Position numbers and translations under genes: made by a program. Below the pieces are notes generated by a model that saw only the letters and a program-made list of their open reading frames with translations, searched no databases and was not told where the DNA came from. From positions 107,501-171,500 of the forward strand of contig MCFG01000027.1 of NCBI GenBank assembly GCA_002104895.1: a stretch of 64,000 bases of DNA. Direction: 5' to 3'. The DNA is from Anaeromyces robustus. Its lineage: Eukaryota > Neocallimastigomycota > Neocallimastigomycetes > Neocallimastigales > Neocallimastigaceae. Within the stretch, counting starts at the first letter, position 1; every line of letters starts with the position of its first letter. Of the stretch, positions 37,861 through 48,959 are shown piece by piece.

Positions 37861-38934
37861 ATGTCGTCAATGAAATTAACGAAAAAGAAATCAGTAAGAA
37901 TAACAAATAAAATGTTATTTTTATTTAAAATAGTTATATATATTGAAATATTGAAATTGATATGTCTATATAAATAAAAGTTTATAAAAGTATTAACTTT
38001 TTTTTTTTTTGTATAATAATTTTTTTTTTTTTTTATTATTTATTTTATTTTTCTTTCTTTTTTCTTTCTTTTTCTTTTTTTTTTTTTGTTTCTTTTCACA
38101 AAATATATAAATATTCAAAAAAAAAAAAAAAAATTATATTTATATTTATAGGGAAAAGAAAAAATATCTTCAATAAATTTACCAATTGGTTCATCAATAT
38201 CCATTACCCCAGGAATTCCAACAAGTTTATCTTCTATTAATTTAAATAATGTTACTCGAAGAATTTCTCAAAAATTTTCATCTTCTCCTTCATCAAATTT
38301 TTTTAAAACAAATGAAATTATTAATAATGAAATGAGTTATGCTAGAATATGGAAATCTATTCAAGCTGCTATTCGTATATTATTTGAAGATAAACAACTT
38401 AAATATTCTATAGAAGAAATTAATGAAGAAGTTGATCATTTAATTCAAGATCCAAATTTTGTTGAAGAAGTTTTTGTACGTAATGTATCAGATAGTTTAA
38501 TTACTGGTATGAATACGATTTGTAATAGAATAAATTCTATGGAAAGAAATGATGATATTATGATATGTGTAGTAGATCAATGGATTTTACTTTATAATAG
38601 AATTATTCCTTATCTTAGAGCTATGTTTGTACCTTTAAAACAATATTCTTATTCTGAAAATATTGATATTATTGAATTAACATTAAGAATGTTTAGAGAT
38701 ATTACCATTATTCCAGTTACAGCAAAATTAAATGAAATTATTAATCCTTTTTCAGCTCAATCCGATATTAATATTCAATATAATGATTATATTCATATTT
38801 TACATCGTATTTTACATATGTATACCATATTAGATGTATTAGTAACTGATAAAAAACCAGAAATTGAAACTATTTTATATAAATTAAGAACAGCTATAAG
38901 ATATAAATCAGAATATCATTCCAATAAATCATAA
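37861..38934 (+). CDS. HbrB-domain protein, TORC2 Bit61/PRR5 type (copy 2, diverged)
   Basis: Two exons, 37861-37893 (MSSMKLTKKKS) and 38152-38934, with a GTAAGA donor and TTTATAG acceptor in phase 0; 271 residues. The leader to about residue 65 is Ser-rich (GIPTSLSS, QKFSSSPSS). The rest aligns in order with the HbrB domain of the upstream gene: YARIWKSIQAAIRILFED for WHILCIKVLPLFNG, VVDQWILLYNRIIPYLRAMF for IWTFFFDSVMPYVKGIF, and LTLRMFRDITIIPV for MGFMCFRDYIILPN. Sequence identity is low, so the duplication is old or one copy evolved fast. It probably has a role in TORC2 like its neighbour, but the loss of several conserved aromatic positions means binding is less certain. The first exon is tiny and would be missed without splicing. 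Confidence 0.75.
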
Positions 38935-39141
38935 TGGAAAAAAAATAAAAAAATAAAATAAAATAAAATAAAATAAAATAAAAATAAAAATTTAAAAATA
39001 AAAATACAAATACAAATACAAAAAAATATAATAAAAATTTTTTTCATAGTACCAATACATCTAATTTAGTAGTTATTTAATTAATAATAATATAAAATAT
39101 TATACTATTAAAGAACAAAAGAATAAAAAAAATACAATAAT

Positions 39142-39186
<45 letters not shown>

Positions 39187-39523
39187 TATAATAATAATAA
39201 TACTATTATTTTTATTAAAATTAACAACGTTATCAAAATCATTGATAATAGCAATATCAATAACAATCATAATTATATAATAATTAAATTTTTATTTTTC
39301 ATTTAAAACATTAATATTAAAATAATAATAACAATAATAATAATAATAACATATGATATAAAATTATAAAGAAAAATAATTGTTTTTTTATCTATTAATT
39401 ACAAAACTTTTTTTTTTTCATTTTATAATGAATATTACTCAATAAATAATAATATATATGAAAAAAATCATTTAAATAAATTAAATATTTATTATATATA
39501 TGTATTATTTTATTCTATATTAG

Positions 39524-39560
<37 letters not shown>

Positions 39561-39962
39561 ATAATAAAAAGAAAAAAGAAAAAGAAAAAAAAGATTTAAT
39601 TAAATAATAAAATTATAAAATACATTTCTACTATAATTTAAAAAAATATTTAATATAAATTATCTATTGTATTATTTATAAAAATTAAAATATTTCATTA
39701 ATACTAGACTTTTCTTAATTACTTATTGTAACATAGTAATAAAGGTCATATATGATAAGGTCATATATAAATAATTATTATTAATACTATAAAAGTATTT
39801 AAAGAATGAAAAAAAAAAAAGTCATTAACATAAAATATAAAAATATTATGATATTAAACTAAACTAAAATTGTAAATTTTTATTTACTTAATTAGTGATA
39901 ATAATTATAATAGTAATATGGAATTTTTTTAATGGAAAATGGTTTCTTTTTCCTTTCATTTT

Positions 39963-39998
<36 letters not shown>

Positions 39999-40309
39999 CG
40001 GGCAAAATCTTAATAGTATTATTATGAAAATATTTTATTTCTTATATTTTTTTACCTTAATAAGTTTATAAATTAATTTGTCTACAAAACTCTATCTTAT
40101 AAAATATTAAAACAAAAAGTTTATTTATTAAAAAAAATAAAATAAAAAACAATAATAATAAAAATAAAATACTTTTATACTTGAAAATAATAAAATAAAA
40201 TAAAATAAAATGAGAACTAAGTGAAAATAAAGGTTGAAAATTTTACCTTAATAAGTTGGTTTGTTTGTTTGTTTTTTTAAATTTATATATAATATAAATA
40301 ACATATCTT

Positions 40310-40346
<37 letters not shown>

Positions 40347-41067
40347 GTTTCAAAAATAATTTAAAATATTAATTTAATATTTTATTGAAAAAGATAACAT
40401 TTAATTTATATATATATATATAATTTAATAATCATAACAGTATCACAAATAGAAACACAAACAAGTAAATAAAAAAATAAATAAAACTATTAAACAAATT
40501 TTTAAAAAAAAAAAAATAAAAAATAAGGAAAATTAAATATTCAATTATTTTATTTGTTAAATAATTAATATTAACAAAAGCATTAAAAAGTATATAATAT
40601 ATATATATATATATATATGAAATAAAAAATTAAAAAAAAACAAATTAGCAAGAAAAAAATTATAATAAAATAATTAAATAACACTTGAAAAAAAAAAGTT
40701 TCATTGAGAAGAGCATTTACTTAATATTTATTAATATATTGTACATATTGTTTTAATTATTAAAATTTAAATTTAATTACTAAATTATATAGAGCAATTA
40801 CTTTATATTTATTAAATATTGTACATAATATTTTAATTGAGAAATATTAATTTACTAAATTATATCATTAAATTTATTGTTAATTTTTATAATCCATATA
40901 AATCATTGTATTAATTATTTATATAATAAGTATAATATTAATTATTTTTTTTTCATTAATTTCAATTTAAATAAGAGACTAATTGGTATACATTATTTTA
41001 TAAATAAAGCAATATAAAAAAATAAATTAAATTATAATAAATGAAGATAGTATAAAACACTTAAATT
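38935..41067. other. AT-rich spacer with (TAA)n, poly(T) and an ~81-bp duplication
   Basis: It contains a (TAAAA)n run at about 38950-38985, (TAA)n at about 39142-39190 and 40315-40345, poly(T) at about 39965-39998, and an imperfect tandem duplication of about 81 bp at about 40710-40870 (units start GAGCATTTACTTAATAT and GAGCAATTACTTTATAT). No gene is seen. Confidence 0.6.
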
Positions 41068-41110
41068 ATAATTGTCATTTTTAAAAAAATATTTTAAAAA
41101 TGACAATTAT
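41068..41110 (-). terminator. Perfect 19-bp inverted repeat over the stop codon of the DsbA-like gene
   Basis: Arms at 41068-41086 and 41092-41110 are exact reverse complements with a 5-bp loop. The core is TAATTGTCATTTTTA. The right arm lies in the last codons (NDNCHF) and stop of the gene; the left arm lies just downstream. In RNA it would form one long hairpin at the 3' end of the coding region. It resembles a bacterial intrinsic-terminator hairpin in position, but in a eukaryotic gene its role is unknown. Confidence 0.6.
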
Positions 41111-41810
41111 CATTTCCACAACCTTTTCCTTTAATGACTTTACTTTTTTGTTTATCTTTTAAAATCTGTTCTAGTATATTTTTATATTCCCATTTACCTT
41201 CCCAACCCGATATAACATATTTATCATTAAATATATAGTGAGGTATAGTACGTACATCTTTACCTGATGCCATTTCTTTATCTTTTTTAACTTCTTCTAT
41301 AAATTCATTACTTTCCAATAGTTTTTCTGTTTCTTTTTTATCTATACCAAATTTTTCTGCTATATCTATTAATATATCTCTATCCGCAATATTTAAGTTT
41401 TTTGTGAAATAGGCATCATACAAAAGTTCAGAAAATTTTAAAACATTTTTACCTTGTGAAGCAATATATTTAGTTAAACGATGAGCATCAAGTGTATTTG
41501 TAAACTTAACCGTACTAAATTTAATATTTAAATCATCATCATCTCCTATTGATGAAATCATATCGATACGTTTACGTGCATCACTAATTGACAATTCATT
41601 TTTTTTAGCATAAATTTCTTCCATTTTCATTTGTGGTACTTTTGGAGCATTTTCATCTAATTGATATGCTTTCATTTCTAATTCTACTTTATCCTTCAAT
41701 TGAAGTTCTTCCAACACACTTTCTAGATATTTATCCCCAATATAACAAAATGGACAAGCATAATCTGACCAATAAATAATTTTAATCTTTGATTGAGTTG
41801 AACTATTCAT
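41094..41810 (-). CDS. DsbA-family (FrnE-like) thiol oxidoreductase
   Basis: A single-exon protein of 238 residues with a thioredoxin fold of the DsbA/FrnE branch. YWSDYACPFCYIG carries the CPFC redox site (C19, C22). An inserted helical domain follows (residues 60-180: NTLDAHRL, LYDAYFTKNLNI, DIAEKFGI), and TIPHYIFNDKYVISG carries the cis-Pro (190) that faces the active site. There is no signal peptide, so it is cytosolic, as is usual for FrnE. The C-terminus GKGCGNDNCHF adds a second Cys pair (C231, C236), similar to the CGxxxC tails of some bacterial FrnE proteins. It would exchange disulfides or isomerise 2-hydroxychromene-like substrates; the exact substrate is unknown. Bacterial-style sequence and no intron suggest horizontal acquisition. 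Confidence 0.9.
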   Translation of the reverse strand: MNSSTQSKIKIIYWSDYACPFCYIGDKYLESVLEELQLKDKVELEMKAYQLDENAPKVPQMKMEEIYAKKNELSISDARKRIDMISSIGDDDDLNIKFSTVKFTNTLDAHRLTKYIASQGKNVLKFSELLYDAYFTKNLNIADRDILIDIAEKFGIDKKETEKLLESNEFIEEVKKDKEMASGKDVRTIPHYIFNDKYVISGWEGKWEYKNILEQILKDKQKSKVIKGKGCGNDNCHF

Positions 41811-42277
41811 CTTTTATTAAAGATGAGGTATAACACTTTTAAGGTTCAGAAAATTTTTAAATAAGGAAAGAATTTTGTTTTAATAAACTTTATTATATTT
41901 ATTAATTATTTATTATATTTTTGAACTTAATTTTTGTCTACATTTTTATATTAGATATTTTTAATTCTTTTTATACTTTTAAAATTATAATTATTTAATA
42001 TTTGTATAATTATTTCTTTACCTTATTTTTAAGGAGAAAAATAAGGAGTTTATAATTATAACTAATATAAATAATTAATCACTATTTTCTATATTTCACC
42101 TAATGTTATAAAACTATAATTAATGTAAATAATACATTAATTTATGTATATAATAAAATAATTTTATAGATTTTATGTTCTTATATTATTAATTAATTTC
42201 TTAATAAATTTATGTATTGTAATAAAATTTAATACGTATTAAATTATTATATAATTTACATTATATAATAATTTATT
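41811..42277. other. AT-rich spacer at the boundary to the retroelement block
   Basis: Upstream region of the DsbA-like gene. From about 42280 the sequence becomes less AT-extreme and belongs to LTR-element remnants. No gene is seen. Confidence 0.5.
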
Positions 42278-42348
42278 GTGGCGCATTATTTACTAATAAT
42301 TTTAAATTTATGTTTATTTTACTTCATTTGCCCGTTCCAAGATATAAC

Positions 42349-44283
42349 TTACTCTGAAGTTGTAGAGATTTTTATAACATTCTTTAGGTGGACAGGTCTT
42401 TCTAATTCTTCCTCAGAATCGGGGTCCATTAATTTAACCGTATTAAAATTTATTCTAACTACCTTGTAAGGACCTGTGAAGTAGGGTTCTAATTTCAGAC
42501 GTGTAAAATTTCTTACTTTAACTAAATCTCCCTTTTTGATTTGGTTTTGTTTATTATTTTTATATAGTTCATTCCTTTCTTTTTCCCATCTTTTGGCTTT
42601 ACTCTTAAGATTATGATAAGCATCTAAAGTCCATTGGTAATGATCGCAAAATTTTTCTAGTAAAATTTCGTCGGACGATTTGTCATTTTTGTTATTATAC
42701 GTTTGGGATATTGTGGCTAATTCGAACGGTTGTTGGTCAATACGTCCGTATAATAGCTCAAAACTCGAATATTTTGTGGCGTTGTTCCTGGATGTTCTTA
42801 TTGCCCACAAAGCCGATGGCAAAACTAAATCCCAGTCTTGATTCGTTTCTCCTAATAGTCTAATTTCTTTGGAGATTTCTTTATTTCTATTTTCGGTTAA
42901 ACCATTGGACTCAGGGTGGTAAGTGGTAGTAAATTTTATGTATACATCATACATATCCAAGAAGATTTTTGTAAGGTCAGCCACAAATTGAACGCCATTA
43001 TCCACTGTAATGTATTGAGGCGTGCCATGTCGAGCAAAGATTTTACTTAAAAAGTATATGATGTCTTTGGCAGTGATAGTGGGTGTAGGTTCAGCTTCAA
43101 CCCACTTCGTGAAATAGTCAACGGCTACAAGGATGTACCTGTTATTTCTTTCTGTTATTGGTAGGGGTCCGATTATATCAAGACCTAAATGGACGAAGGG
43201 ACCTTCAACTGTTGAAGCAAATCTTTCCGTTGGTTCAGGTAGTCTTTCTGGTCTATTTAATTGACATTTGGTACAGCATTTGATTGTTTTCTTGATATCA
43301 TCCATCATGTTCTTCCAATAAAAATGTCTTCTCAACCGGTAATAGGTCTTCTCAATGCCCTCGTGCCCAATTTTGTGAGATTCCCATATTAATTTTATCT
43401 TCTCTTCTTCATGAGTAACTATTCTTCTTTTAAGGCCATTGTCGAGGAGATATTTCTGGTCGTTGATTTCTATAATTCTTTCACTCAAGAATTTCTTCAT
43501 CAAACTTACCAGTTGTTCTTCTTCATTTTCTTCTTCTTCTTCATTAATATCTTCTACGTTATTCTCTTCTACATTAGTTTCTTTTACATTATTTTCAGCT
43601 ACATTAATTTCATTTACATTATCTTCTACATTTTCTGCTATCAAGGCATTACATAAAGTTTCTTTAGCCACATTTTTATCTACGTAATTGTCATTATTTG
43701 TTGAGTCTTCTACATTTTTACTTTTAATTCTGGAAAGTGAATCTGCAAGGTGATTCCTCTTTCCCTTTTCATAGGCCACACGTACACCTAGCATACTTAA
43801 ATCAATACACCAGCGAGCGTGCCTACCGTTATTGGGTTCTTTATTTCCAAATAATCCGACTAGTGGTTTATGATCCGTATAAACCACTGTTTTCTCTTGG
43901 TTTCCCTCAATATATGGTTTAAATTGCTTTACACAATAGTGTACAGCTACTCCTTCAAGGTCAGTTATACAGTATCTTCTTTCGGCCGCTGAAAGAGTTC
44001 TACTCACATAATGAACCGGGTGTTCTTTATTGTCAGCCGGATCAATTTGTAGTAGAACGCCACCTATACCTTCACCGGATGCATCAGTACGAATGATGAA
44101 GGGTTTGGTAAAATCAGGGAAACGGAGAATTGGTGCATTAATTAAACAACTTTTTAACTGGTCAAAGGCATTTTGTTGTTCGTCGAACCAGTTAAATTTA
44201 GCATCTTTCTTTAATAGTTTGTTGAGTGGCGCAGCTAACCGAGAAAATTCTTTAATAAAATTCCTATAGTAACTGTAACAATG
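42349..44283 (-). mobile_element. Ty3/gypsy pol fragment: RT end, RNase H, integrase
   Basis: A minus-strand fossil of a Ty3/gypsy element. Parts in order: the end of reverse transcriptase with RNase H beginning near 44280 (YYRNFIKEFSR, RTDASGEGIGGVLLQ), RNase H continuing through YTDHKPLVGLF and HARWCIDL, a histidine/cysteine zinc domain (HKIGHEGIEKTYYRLRRHFY then CCTKCQ), and the integrase core (HLGLDIIGPLP, FTKWVEAEP, HGTPQYITVDNG, YHPESNGLTE) followed by a chromo-less C-terminal domain. The gag, protease and most of RT are missing upstream. The element is broken, with about one or two breaks in the surviving part plus the 5' truncation; it is of moderate age. It abuts an oppositely oriented element end at about 44284. 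Confidence 0.9.
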
Positions 44284-44495
44284 TATTACTATTAGCTAAA
44301 TACATTGAAAGAAGACCAAGTAACAGACAAGCAATTGATTCAACAATACCTTAAAAGATCTAGAAAAGGTAAGCGTTCTGAAGAGGATGACTTTAATAAT
44401 GACTATTATATTAGACATAAGCCTCGACCTGTTTTTATTAACATTGAACCAAGAAAATTGTAATCTCGCAGGAGCTCGACTTTAAGGAGAGAGAT
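44284..44495 (+). mobile_element. 3' end of a plus-strand LTR element, polyprotein tail and polypurine tract
   Basis: A short plus-strand coding-like tail rich in Lys/Arg/Asp ends shortly before a purine-rich tract (AAGGAGAGAGAT at 44484-44495). An LTR-like sequence starting TGTAAAGATATTATACG follows. Polyprotein end, polypurine tract and 3' LTR is the normal order at the 3' end of a Ty3-like element. The rest of the element is absent. It is a broken fossil of moderate age. Confidence 0.6.
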
Positions 44496-45945
44496 TGTAA
44501 AGATATTATACGCCACATTATAATATCTTTAATTTTAAATTCAGCCACTTTTCAAGTAACTGAATTACAAAAAATATTTCTGTAAAATTATTGTGAAACA
44601 ATAATTTAAATCAATTAAATAAAGTTCAAAACAAAATAAATTATTAATTTATTTTGTGAAATATTAATTTTTTCACTTTTTGTAACGGAACGGTAGTTCC
44701 AATATTACAATTGACACCGATATTGAAAACGTACACGAAAAGAAAATAAAATAAAAGAAAGTTAATTATACTTTGTAATATCGGAACACCTTTCCTTTGT
44801 TAACCCGGAAGGTCGGCGTCGATATATATTAGTATAATTTTAATTTATTTTTTATTTAAAATATGTTTTATTAGAATATAGTTTTATTAATTATTAAAAA
44901 TTAATAATAACTAATCTTTGTAGTATTTCGAACTACTTATGAATTAATTATTACTAATATATATAAAAGTTATTAAAAGAATAAAAGCACAAAGAAAAAT
45001 ATTTTAACTAAAAGTTTTACACCTATTTATACTTTTTGCGGAAAAATAGTTTTAAAAATAAAAGTTCATAAAAAATAATAAAAATTGCTAGAAACTAAGA
45101 TATTTTGTTATAAAATGAATCTCATAGAAAAATAAAGAAATATTATATAATTTTTTCTTAAAGTTTCTAATTTTATTCCATGTAATTCTATAAAGAAATA
45201 CAGAGATAAAATACAGAAACAAATACAGAATAAAATACAGAAATTTATAATAAATAAATTTAAAATAAAATTTTTATAAAATTTGGAACAAGGTGTGAAT
45301 CGAACCCAGAGTATTCGCCCAGATGGTCATAGTTACTAACCACTAGACCATGGTTACTGTTTTACTAATTGAGAGATTCGTTACACTTTTAATTTATAAA
45401 ATTTTTCATTGTTTTTAAATTTTGTTAAGTTTCCAACTGGATTATTTTCTAATTTAAATAAGTCTACTAGGTCGAATGACTAATTATATAGTTTTTATAA
45501 TTAAATAGTTTTTATAATTAAATAATATTTAAATAATAACTAAATTAATTGTAATGCAAATAACACAATATTTATTTAATAATAATAATAACACTTTAAG
45601 ATTAACTTTTTAATAGTAAATTTTATTTAAAAATAAGATATTGATAATATTAATATAACTATATAATTCAGGTGTTAATAACCTTACAAAGAACATTAAA
45701 TATAACTTTATGTTATGTTCTTTTATACTTTGTAAGTTTGATAATAATAATATAAAATATAATATAAAATATTAATACATTAATTTAATACATTAATTTA
45801 AAGTGATACGTTAACGTATAATATAATTAATAATTTGTAATATAATAAGTTATTAATATCGATATTAAATAGTAATAAAATTAATATATTATTCAATATA
45901 ATTGAATATATATAAATAATATATATATTAAAATATATTATTAGA
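44496..45945 (+). repeat. 3' LTR of a plus-strand element, split by a solo LTR
   Basis: The LTR starts TGTAAAGATATT after the polypurine tract. It is interrupted by the solo LTR at 44681-45385 and resumes at about 45386. Its far end is uncertain but must lie before 45946, where another LTR begins. Confidence 0.5.
44681..45385 (-). repeat. Solo LTR, family A, flanked by 5-bp target duplication
   Basis: It is 705 bp, running TGTAACGGAACGG ... ATTCGTTACA, flanked by CTTTT at 44676-44680 and 45386-45390. It is clearly related to the three LTRs at 45946, 50458 and 54892 but more diverged, so it is older. A tRNA-like block lies near its right end. The exact target duplication shows a true insertion followed by LTR-LTR recombination. 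Confidence 0.92.
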
Positions 45946-46659
45946 TGTAACGGAACGGTAGTTCCAATATTACAATTGACACCAAAATCTGAGGTAAACA
46001 CAAACAAAATAAAATTTAAAATAAAAGATACTTATTGCAATATCAGAACACCTTTCCTTTGTTAACCTGAAAGGTCGGTGTCGAGATATATATATTAGTA
46101 AGATTTAGTTTTAAGTTTTATTTTATTTTTATTTAAAATATGTTTTATTAGAATTTAGTTTTATTAATTATTAAAAATTAATAATAACTAATCTTTGTAG
46201 TATTTCAAACTACTTATGAATTAATTATTACTAATATATATAAAGTTATAAAAGAATAAAAGCACAAAGAAAATATTTTAACTAAAAGTTTTACACCTAT
46301 TTATACTTTTTGCGGAAAAATAGTTTTAAAAATAAAAGTTCATAAAAAATAATAAAAATTACTAGAAACTAAGATATTTTGATATAAAATGAATCTCATA
46401 GAAAAATAAAGAAATATTATATAATTTTTTCTTAAAGTTTCTAATTCTATTCCATGTAATTCTATAAAGAAATACAGAAATAAAATACAGAAACAAATAC
46501 AGAATAAAATACAGAAATTTATAATAAATAAATTTAAAATAAAATTTTTATAAAATTTGGAACAAGGTGTGAGTCGAACCCAGAGTGTTCGCCCAGATGG
46601 TCATAGTTACTAACCACTAGACCATGGTTACTATTTTACTAATTGAGAGATTCGTTACA
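45946..46659 (-). repeat. LTR, family A (3' LTR of copy 1)
   Basis: 714 bp, TGTAACGGAACGG ... GATTCGTTACA, ending in the short inverted repeat TGTAAC/GTTACA. It contains four to five TACAGAA repeats at about 46471-46518 and the tRNA-like block. Confidence 0.93.
46558..46631 (-). ncRNA. tRNA-like block inside LTR (A and B box-like motifs)
   Basis: On the minus strand: TGGTCTAGTGGTTAG (A-box-like), then 30-odd bases, then GGGTTCGACTC (B-box-like), then CACACCTTGTTCCA and T-runs. Spacing is close to a tRNA. The acceptor and T stems do not pair well, so it is a tRNA-derived or tRNA-mimicking segment rather than a working tRNA gene. The block begins 28 bp inside the LTR edge on the coding strand. 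Equivalent blocks lie at 45284-45357, 51071-51144, 55505-55578 and, diverged, 58669-58733. Confidence 0.65.
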
Positions 46660-46983
46660 TGGTCCTCCTTCAGGATTCGGATACCAGACGAATCTTAAGA
46701 CTAGGCTAAACTATACTAAGAAAATTTTTAACTAAATTTTAAACTATACTATATAGGTGTAAAAATAATATAATTTGATATTAATAAAAATACATGAATA
46801 TTAATAAAATACATGAATATTAATAAAGTTTACATGATATTAATAATAATAATAAGCTAAACTAAGCTAAACTAAACTAAGATTTAAACTAATAATAATA
46901 CTAAGTTTGATATTAATAAAAATATTGATAGAATAAGATTAATAGTTGAGATTCATTATTTAAGTTTTCTTTTTCATTTTGAT

Positions 46984-48913
46984 TTATTTTTTAACAAAGT
47001 AACAAGGTAGATTTTCAGGTGGTTTGTCTTCATAAGGGAGATATGCATCAACTTTAAATTCTTTAAATTTGTTGTTTTGTTTTCTTTTGTATTTAATTGA
47101 TTTTGAATTACAGATTACAAAGTATGAAGAGTTGTTAATAATTTCTTTTGAATTTGCTAAGAAAAAATTTTGACATGTAGAATATTTATTTGATTTTGAA
47201 TAAAAATATGAATTTGATTTATTTTTATCATTCACACTCTCCTTCGAAAAGATTGGATTATTGGGTTTTGAAAAATTAATATTTTGAATAGGTTGATTTG
47301 AAGAATTTGATTTTGAGCAAGAATTAGGATTGCCAGAGGAAACAGATTGATTACCAGATTTCAGATTATTACAAGAATTATTATTAAAAGAATCGTTACT
47401 AAGATTAACAGGGTTACAAGGAGAATTACTAGAGTTAACAGGATTACAAGAATTTGTACTAAGATTAACAGGATTATTACAAGAATTTTTTCTAGGAAGT
47501 ACACAAGAGTTAGAAACATAAGTTGGTTTATTATTATTTTTCAAAGGTTGTGAATTAATTGATTTTGTACGTTCTGAGTGGAAACAAGAAGTATTACAGA
47601 AAGATTTATTGCCAGAGTGATTATCAAGATTATTATTATTTTTAGAATGAGGTTTACAAGATTTATCAGATTTTGTATTTTGAGAATTCGTCACGAATGA
47701 ATTTGGGAGTATTAAACAATTTGAAAGACAGTAATTTGAATTGAAAGTTATTTCTTTAGTTGTAAAATTGATAGTGGGATTGTGAGTTACGAGCCAATCT
47801 ATTCCAAGAATACCACAATACGAAGGTAGATCCACAATATAGAATTCTGTTTTACAAAGGTGATTTTTATATTTCAACGAGATGGGAAACGTTTTACCAA
47901 AAATTGTTTGATTTCCGGCTACTCCAGAAACGGCAGGAAAAGTAGAATCAGAATCAAAAGGAATATTGTTTTCTTTAGCAAAGTGTATATCCATAAGATT
48001 TAATTGAGAACCTGAATCGATGAGTAGTTTAGCATTGCAAGAAGAGTTTAAAGTTTGTAGATTGAATTCGGCAACTGGAGCATTCAAAGATGGATCATCA
48101 GAAAGTCTAGGTCTTGATTTTGGTTTGGATTCTGGATTGGAAATAAAAGCATTGCTGGAGGAGGGTTTATTATCATCTTCATTCACTTTATTCTTTAAAG
48201 GGCAATTATTAACTTGATGGTTTTTTGATCCACAGTAGAAACAAAGATGTTCTTTTCTTCTTCTTTCTTTTTCATCACGAGTCATTGTTTCATTGGATTT
48301 ACTTGAGGAAAATTGAAAACGAACTAGAATGGCGACCAGAGGAGTGATTACTTGAATTATTCGATTTAAAATATTGATTATGAGTAAAAAGTCTTAAATC
48401 TATACGAGAAGCTATGGTTTGAAGAGAGAATAAGGATTGTGGTCCAGGAAACATTTCTAAGATTCTAGTTGCAATATTGTCGTTTAATCCTGCGAGAAAA
48501 GCATCCATTTTAGCAGCTTCATTCCAAGAAGAGTCATCTGCATATTTATTGAACTCCAGGATGTAGCTTCTTACATCTCCAAGACGTCTCTGTTTAATGG
48601 TTCTGAGCTTTTGGTTTGCTATGAAGGTTGAATCATAATTTCCAAAGGTAGCTTTAAACTTGGATATAAACGCTTCATAGTCGTCTAAACATGGGTCCAC
48701 ATTTTCAATTAAAGTTGCGGCCCAATTCATTGCAGAACCGTAAAGTCTGGAAATGATGTATGCAACCTTAACTGGATCTTCAGAAAATTTTTCTGGTTGC
48801 AACATGAAGACAAGGTTCATTTTTGCAAGGAAGCCTTTAAAGAAACGACGGTCTCCAGCGAATCCATCTTTGTACATAACATTTAAATTGAAAAAATTAT
48901 CTTCGTTTATCAT
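46984..48913 (-). pseudogene. Gag-protease region of element copy 1 (broken)
   Basis: It has the same organisation as the whole copy at 51489-53330: gag capsid region, CCHC zinc knuckle, aspartic protease with DSG, then a long Asn/Ser-rich segment and a basic tail. About one break. It carries a slightly longer Asn/Ser-rich segment than copy 2. It is a recent fossil. Confidence 0.9.
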
Positions 48914-48959
48914 TGTTGTTTTATTTTTGGTTTTAACTAAGAATTCAAATTGTTTATTA

